Below, piece after piece: positions 13,666-17,648 of a stretch of DNA of 17,648 bases; position 1 is the stretch's first letter; each line of letters begins with the position of its first letter. The DNA is from an uncultured Catenibacterium sp. (GTDB taxonomy: Bacteria; Bacillota_I; Bacilli_A; Erysipelotrichales; Coprobacillaceae), in the NCBI RefSeq assembly GCF_900540665.1, contig NZ_UQGV01000047.1, positions 1-17,648 of the forward strand, read 5' to 3'. The notes under the pieces are model-generated. The model worked only from the letters and a program-made list of their open reading frames with translations, was not told the DNA's origin and made no database searches. Position numbers and translations under genes: made by a program.

Positions 13666-14165
13666 TTATCTATAGCATCATGAATAATATCAGCATGATC
13701 AAAGGCAAGATCATTCATACCTATATTGATATCACCACATCTTAAATGTGTTTCATCAACAATAGTGAACCATTTTGCTTCTTTGGCATCATCACCAGCC
13801 TTTGGATGAATACTCTTCTTATCTACATCTGCATAAAATGCAGTAGATACAACCCATCCGCGGGGATCTCTTCCCGGCTGACTATAAACACCTACAAGCT
13901 TCATAGACACACCTTCTATGCCTGTCTCTTCTTTAAGTTCTCTTGAAGCCGTCTTTTCAATCGGTTCATTCTTATTAGCGAAGCCTCCAGGCAGTGCCCA
14001 TTTACCTATATAAGGATGTCCACCACGTTTAACCAATAGAATCTCTGTCACATCAGAATGAGCAAAGATACAAATATCAGCTGTCAGTGAAGGTTTAGGA
14101 TATTTATCAGGATTATAGCTTTTTAAAAATTCTTCTTCTGTAAGACCGTTCTTATCTCTACACAT
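13656..14165 (-). CDS. Nudix hydrolase
   Basis: Mg-dependent pyrophosphohydrolase. The Nudix box is complete at residues 61-83: G61, E67, then REL-EE-TGI with R75, E76, E79, E80 and G82. The N-terminal strand region (TADICIFAHSDVTEILLVKRGGHPYIGKWALPGG) and VSTAFYADV are as in ADP-ribose/NADH-type and NrtR-like members. There is no DNA-binding domain at the C-terminus, so this is an enzyme rather than NrtR. The substrate is uncertain; ADP-ribose or an oxidised nucleotide is likely. Its ATG shares one base with the stop of the alcohol dehydrogenase (TAATG) and has no strong ribosome site, so translation is probably coupled. Pairing with an NAD-using enzyme fits cleanup of NAD breakdown products, which is inference. 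Confidence 0.9.
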   Translation of the reverse strand: MCRDKNGLTEEEFLKSYNPDKYPKPSLTADICIFAHSDVTEILLVKRGGHPYIGKWALPGGFANKNEPIEKTASRELKEETGIEGVSMKLVGVYSQPGRDPRGWVVSTAFYADVDKKSIHPKAGDDAKEAKWFTIVDETHLRCGDINIGMNDLAFDHADIIHDAIDKGL

Positions 14166-15379
14166 TAGAAATCAACTTCTGTATCGTAGTAGCAAGCCTT
14201 TAATAAGTTTTCCATTTCTTCCTGAGTTGGAATACGTGGGTTAGAACCTGTACATGCATCAGCAATAGCGTTCTTAGCGATTTCTGGTAATCTTTCTAAG
14301 AATACATCTTCAGGTACAAATCCAACTTCAGCTGGTAAACCATCAGCACCATAGTGGTTGATACTATGTGGGATATTTAATGCATCATTCATACCTCTTA
14401 AGTATTTAATTAATAATGCAACCTTTTCATCATCATTTTCTCCACCTAAGTGCATGTAATCAGCAATTACACCATAACGTTTCTTAGCTGTTTCATCTTT
14501 TGCGTTATAAGCAATAACCTTTGGTAAGTACATAGCATTAGCTGCACCATGGATAATATGTCCACCCTGGTCTACGAAAGCAGCACCAGTCTTATGAGCC
14601 ATTGAATGTACGATACCTAATAATGCGTTAGAGAATGCCATACCTGCTAAGCACTGTGCATCATGCATATCATCTCTGCAGCTCATATCACCACTATATG
14701 ATTTAACTAAGTTAGCCTGGATCATTTCAATTGCATGAATAGCAAGTGGATCAGTGTAGTTACAGTTTGCAGTAGATACATATGCTTCAATTGCATGAGT
14801 CATAGCATCCATACCTGTATGAGCAACTAATTTAACTGGCATAGTTTCAGCTAAGTCAGGATCTACGATAGCAACATCTGGAGTAATTTCAAAGTCAGCG
14901 ATTGGATATTTAATACCTTTATCATAATCAGTAATGATTGAGAAAGCTGTTACTTCAGTTGCAGTACCACTTGTAGATGGGATTGCACAGAAATGAGCTT
15001 TCTTTCTTAACTTTGGAATACCAAATACTTTACACATTTCTTCGAATGTGATTTCTGGATATTCATACTTAATCCACATAGCTTTTGCAGCATCGATAGG
15101 TGAACCTCCACCCATAGCTACGATCCAGTCAGGCTGGAATTCTTCCATAACTGCAGCACCTTTCATAACTGTAGTTACTGATGGATCTGGTTCGATACCT
15201 TCATATAATCTAACTTCCATGCCAGCTTCTTCAAGATATTTAACAGCTCTGTCTAGGAAGCCATTTCTCTTCATACTTCCGCCACCTACACAGATAATAG
15301 CTTTCTTACCTTCTAAGTTTTTAAGGTTTTCTAAGGCACCTTTGCCATGATATAAATCTCTTGGTAATGTAAATCTCAT
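14165..15379 (-). CDS. Iron-dependent alcohol dehydrogenase (group III)
   Basis: NAD(P)H-linked dehydrogenase that interconverts aldehydes and alcohols in fermentation. The cofactor loop is GGGSPIDAAKA (90-100), and STSGTATEV (135-143) is present. The iron ligands fit D191 and H195 (TGMDAMTHAIEAY), H258 (GIVHSMAH) and H277 (HIIHGAANA). The H258-H277 spacing is five residues longer than in FucO, as I recall for butanol-dehydrogenase-like members. There is no aldehyde dehydrogenase domain, so this is not AdhE. The start at 15379 (MRFTLPRDLYHG, 404 aa) has AGGAGG 7 bases upstream; the in-frame ATG at 15400 is rejected. A near-consensus promoter with a cre-like site in its spacer lies at 15434-15462. 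The substrate (ethanol, butanol, other) cannot be fixed from sequence. Confidence 0.93.
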   Translation of the reverse strand: MRFTLPRDLYHGKGALENLKNLEGKKAIICVGGGSMKRNGFLDRAVKYLEEAGMEVRLYEGIEPDPSVTTVMKGAAVMEEFQPDWIVAMGGGSPIDAAKAMWIKYEYPEITFEEMCKVFGIPKLRKKAHFCAIPSTSGTATEVTAFSIITDYDKGIKYPIADFEITPDVAIVDPDLAETMPVKLVAHTGMDAMTHAIEAYVSTANCNYTDPLAIHAIEMIQANLVKSYSGDMSCRDDMHDAQCLAGMAFSNALLGIVHSMAHKTGAAFVDQGGHIIHGAANAMYLPKVIAYNAKDETAKKRYGVIADYMHLGGENDDEKVALLIKYLRGMNDALNIPHSINHYGADGLPAEVGFVPEDVFLERLPEIAKNAIADACTGSNPRIPTQEEMENLLKACYYDTEVDF

Positions 15380-15433
15380 ATTATATTTCCTCCTATACAA
15401 TACCTTTGATGACTAACTTTTCATCTAGTGAAA

Positions 15434-15462
15434 ATTTTATCATAAACGCTTACATTAGTCAA
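15434..15462 (-). promoter_or_regulatory. Promoter of the Fe-ADH-Nudix operon
   Basis: Minus-strand TTGACT (15462-15457), 17-bp spacer, TAAAAT (15439-15434). A strong sigma-A match, giving a leader of about 50 bases. Confidence 0.78.
15441..15454 (-). promoter_or_regulatory. cre-like CcpA site inside the Fe-ADH promoter
   Basis: TGTAAGCGTTTATG matches 12 of 14 positions of cre TGWAANCGNTNWCA and lies wholly between the -35 and -10 elements. Binding of CcpA there would block RNA polymerase, so catabolite repression is predicted. Confidence 0.6.
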
Positions 15463-15563
15463 TGTTACAAAGGTGCTTACAGTTTAAAAAATACAATACA
15501 TATCTTTACTTTTTGCGATAATAAAGCCATTATTTAGACTTCAAAAAAATTTTTAAAAACAAT

Positions 15564-16349
15564 TCATTTTTTTCTTTGATTTATATACTGAGGCACACTT
15601 ATATGAATAACTTCATCTGCACATTTAATAAGTTCAGGAGCTGCATTCTCTACAGCACAGCTATAGTCTGCCTCTTCAAACATTTCGATATCATTCTTTC
15701 CATCCCCAAATACAACCACTTCATCACATTGTAGTTTCTGCTTTAAGTATTTAATCGCATTCGCTTTAGAAGCATCAGGTGACATAACCTCTAACCACCA
15801 ATCATGTGAATACATTTCTTGATCAAAGACAGCATAATAATCTTCCTTAAACAAATCATAGAGAGGCTTTAATTTATCATAATCATCGATCAATAATAAA
15901 TAGAAGATATCCCCCTCATAGAGATCTTCATAAGTATTCACAGGATGATTTCTAGGATCATCTAAATGATCATCCACAAAAGCTTTTACTCCTGCACTCA
16001 TATTATCCTTAATATAAGAGAAGTAAGTCTTCTTTCCTATTTGAGAATAAACAATAGGTGAGATATCATAATCCTTTACAGTGTCTAGTATAGAATCTCC
16101 TAAATAGTTTCCTAGGATCATATCTCCTTTAGGTGATAATATAAATGTCCCATTCTGGACAATTACAGGAAGCATAAAGTTTATATCACCTATTACCTGT
16201 TTTGCGGTAATAAGAGAACGTGCAGTCGCATAAGTAATATTCACATCTTCATCTATGAGTTGGTTTATTAGTTTTAAGTTTTCTGGTTTAATCGATTTAT
16301 CTGGTTCTAGTAATGTCCCATCTAAATCTGTTACATAGAGTGTCTTCAT
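15564..16349 (-). CDS. HAD superfamily Cof-type phosphatase
   Basis: Cytosolic sugar-phosphate or nucleotide-type phosphatase of the Cof/IIB class. Motif I is DLDGT (nucleophile D8, acid D10), motif II has the hydroxyl in TYATARS (about 39-45), motif III Lys is in SKANAIKYL, and motif IV is GDGKND (215-220). The segment between about 85 and 190 is the C2B cap that sets specificity. At 261 aa it is usual for the class. The start at 16349 follows TAGGAGGAAATT. It stands alone between the AKR terminator and the ADH promoter, with no clear terminator of its own (only TTTTTAAAAATTTTTTT near 15545). The substrate cannot be predicted. Confidence 0.9.
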   Translation of the reverse strand: MKTLYVTDLDGTLLEPDKSIKPENLKLINQLIDEDVNITYATARSLITAKQVIGDINFMLPVIVQNGTFILSPKGDMILGNYLGDSILDTVKDYDISPIVYSQIGKKTYFSYIKDNMSAGVKAFVDDHLDDPRNHPVNTYEDLYEGDIFYLLLIDDYDKLKPLYDLFKEDYYAVFDQEMYSHDWWLEVMSPDASKANAIKYLKQKLQCDEVVVFGDGKNDIEMFEEADYSCAVENAAPELIKCADEVIHISVPQYINQRKK

Positions 16350-16362
16350 AATTTCCTCCTAT

Positions 16363-16397
16363 ATAAAAACATCATGATACTATTTTACCATGATGTT
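16363..16397 (-). terminator. Terminator of the aldo/keto reductase gene
   Basis: Minus-strand AACATCATG, 12-base loop, CATGATGTT (9-bp perfect stem), then TTTAT. It starts 11 bases after the stop codon. It also lies in the short leader of the HAD gene, so read-through could feed that gene. Confidence 0.7.
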
Positions 16398-16407
16398 TAA
16401 GAAAAAG

Positions 16408-17526
16408 TTATTTTTCAAAGTATTCTGCGACTTTCTGCAAGTTCTCAATAATTGGAAGATGTTGTGGACATGCCGCTTCACACTGACCACATCCAATGCA
16501 TTCACTTGCTTTACCAAAAGTATGTGTTAAACGTGTATAGTATTCTCCTTGAGGTCTCCATGATTTAGTTGCTACTTCCTGTTTATCAGCATTATAGAGT
16601 GAGAAATATTTAGGAATCGCAATATGCATTGGACAACCTTCTGTACAATAAGAGCAGCCAGTACAAGGAATTTCAATACTACTATTAATAATATCAACAG
16701 CCTTCTTAATAAGTGTCTGTTCTTCCTCATTTAAAGGCTTAAAGTCTTCCATATAACCTGTATTATCTAATAGCTGTTCCATATTACTCATACCAGATAA
16801 GACAACCTGGACATTATCTAAACTTGCCGCAAAACGAATTGCCCAAGATGGAATAGACATATCTGGATGATAAGACTTGAATGTCTCTTCTACTTCATCA
16901 GGTACATTTGCGAGAGTACCACCCTTCACTGGTTCCATTACAAATACAGGAACATGATGTCTGACTGCCGTCTCATAACATTTACGTGACTGTACACCTT
17001 CACTTTCCCAATCCAGATAATTCAATTGAAGCTGTACAAATTCTACTTCTGGATGTTCAGATAAGACACGTTCTAATAAGTCTGCATTATCATGGAAAGA
17101 GAAACCAATATGTTTTACTAATCCTTTTTCTTTCTTATCCTTTAACCATGTAAAACAATCCAATTCTGTATATTTCTTATAATGATCTGTTCCTACATCA
17201 TGTAAGAGATAATAATCAAAGTATCCTGCACCTGTTTTTCTTAACTGTTCATTAAAGATTCTATCTCTATCTTCTTTTGTTTCAATAAAGCCTGCATGAA
17301 GCTTATCAGCTAGTGTAAATGAATCTCTTGGATGTCTATCGACTAAAGCTGTCTTAGTCGCTTCCTCACTCTTAAAGGCACAATACATCCAGGCTGTATC
17401 AAAATAAGTAAATCCTTTTTCTAGAAATGTATCCACCATTCTTTTAGTTTCTTCAATATCAATGCTGCCTGCATCATTTTGATCGAGTAATGGTAGACGC
17501 ATTAAACCAAATCCTAATTTCTTCAT
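16408..17526 (-). CDS. Aldo/keto reductase with C-terminal 2x[4Fe-4S] ferredoxin domain
   Basis: A TIM-barrel oxidoreductase with the AKR tetrad: D43 and Y48 (YFDTAWMY), K75 (LADKL), and the His of YYLLHD. The C-terminal 85 residues carry two ferredoxin-like clusters, C288/C291/C294/C298 (CTGCSYCTEGCP) and C343/C346/C349/C353 (CIGCGQCEAACP), so electrons may pass between NAD(P)H and Fe-S carriers. This fusion is common in anaerobic Firmicutes and its substrate is unknown. The start at 17526 (MKKLGFG, 372 aa) is preferred. AAGGAGG is 8 bases before it, while the ATG at 17532 is only 2 bases from that site. A promoter with a 19-bp spacer lies upstream, suggesting control by a MerR-type activator. 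A hairpin terminator follows. Confidence 0.93.
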   Translation of the reverse strand: MKKLGFGLMRLPLLDQNDAGSIDIEETKRMVDTFLEKGFTYFDTAWMYCAFKSEEATKTALVDRHPRDSFTLADKLHAGFIETKEDRDRIFNEQLRKTGAGYFDYYLLHDVGTDHYKKYTELDCFTWLKDKKEKGLVKHIGFSFHDNADLLERVLSEHPEVEFVQLQLNYLDWESEGVQSRKCYETAVRHHVPVFVMEPVKGGTLANVPDEVEETFKSYHPDMSIPSWAIRFAASLDNVQVVLSGMSNMEQLLDNTGYMEDFKPLNEEEQTLIKKAVDIINSSIEIPCTGCSYCTEGCPMHIAIPKYFSLYNADKQEVATKSWRPQGEYYTRLTHTFGKASECIGCGQCEAACPQHLPIIENLQKVAEYFEK

Positions 17527-17547
17527 ATACATATCCTCCTTACATTC

Positions 17548-17578
17548 ATTTTAACCCTAAAGTAAGGTTTAAGGGCAA
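17548..17578 (-). promoter_or_regulatory. AKR promoter with 19-bp spacer and dyad (MerR-type layout)
   Basis: Minus-strand TTGCCC (17578-17573), 19-bp spacer, TAAAAT (17553-17548). The imperfect dyad CCCTTAAAC / CTTTAGGG overlaps the spacer and the -35. Long spacers with such dyads are the hallmark of MerR-family activated promoters, as with AdhR in Bacillus. No MerR gene is in the window. Confidence 0.5.
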
Positions 17579-17596
17579 GAAAAAAAGAGCTGTAAC

Positions 17597-17648
17597 TGAA
17601 CCGCCCCTGTCAAGTAGACAGGTGAAATAATTAAAAACATGTACCCTT
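17597..17648 (+). mobile_element. Probable end of an IS3-type insertion sequence (partial)
   Basis: TGAACCGCCCCTGTC at 17597-17611 resembles the terminal repeats of IS3-family (IS150-group) elements, which often read TGAACTGCCCC or TGTACTGCCCC. It contains the hairpin CCTGTC-AAGTA-GACAGG and is followed by AT-rich DNA of the kind that precedes orfA. No transposase coding sequence lies inside the window, so the call rests on the end sequence alone. Confidence 0.35.

Noticed and set aside
15048..15350. Plus-strand open frame opposite the alcohol dehydrogenase
   Set aside because: It mirrors the conserved cofactor-binding region and has no ribosome site or promoter.
17606..17622. Terminator hairpin at the right edge
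   Set aside because: CCTGTC/GACAGG lacks a T-run on either strand and sits in an IS-like end instead.
1..17648. CRISPR array, tRNA or rRNA genes, toxin-antitoxin or defence cluster
   Set aside because: No regularly spaced repeats, cloverleaf-forming sequences or matching gene families were seen on either strand.

Overview
This AT-rich window comes from a Gram-positive, Firmicutes-type genome. The signs are strong AGGAGG-type ribosome sites, a T-box leader, cre-like catabolite sites, a Met ABC importer with a lipoprotein binding subunit, an iron-dependent alcohol dehydrogenase and a ferredoxin-tailed aldo/keto reductase. An anaerobic gut member of the Erysipelotrichia/Coprobacillaceae is my best guess, from general feel only. 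Every gene is on the minus strand except one two-gene unit in the middle (8892-10531).

Layout, left to right. (1) 39-2156: a likely operon read right to left as ROK-type regulator, short-chain dehydrogenase, DNA-deoxyinosine glycosylase. The last gene starts inside the stop codon of the one before it and breaks off before its usual C-terminal motif, next to an inverted repeat at the window edge. (2) 2201-4605: a surface protein with three Big_4-like repeats, a ZIP metal transporter, a stretch that may encode a small RNA with C-rich loops (or is a structured 3' UTR), and an unrecognised 146-aa protein. (3) 4687-7032: FeoA and FeoB fused in one polypeptide. (4) 7083-8568: a tight operon of nitroreductase, free methionine-R-sulfoxide reductase and RNA 2'-phosphotransferase (KptA). 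(5) 8569-8891: a divergent regulatory region, then the plus-strand pair of a TPM-like membrane protein and PspA/IM30, an envelope-stress module closed by convergent terminators. (6) 10688-13551: metN-metI-metQ behind a Met-specific T-box leader and a clear promoter. (7) 13656-15462: an iron alcohol dehydrogenase coupled to a Nudix hydrolase, with a cre-like site between the -35 and -10 of the promoter. (8) 15564-17578: a Cof-type HAD phosphatase and an aldo/keto reductase with two 4Fe-4S motifs. The reductase promoter has a 19-bp spacer and a dyad, as in MerR-controlled promoters. (9) The last about 50 bases look like the end of an IS3-type element.

Functional themes are metal uptake (ZIP, FeoAB), methionine supply and repair (MetNIQ with T-box, fRMsr), fermentation redox balance (Fe-ADH, AKR, SDR, nitroreductase) and envelope stress (TPM-PspA). 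No CRISPR array, tRNA, rRNA, phage or defence island is visible. I do not see a clear new multi-gene system. The best leads are the candidate C-rich small RNA at about 4021-4121, the TPM-PspA pair, and the interrupted glycosylase at the left edge.
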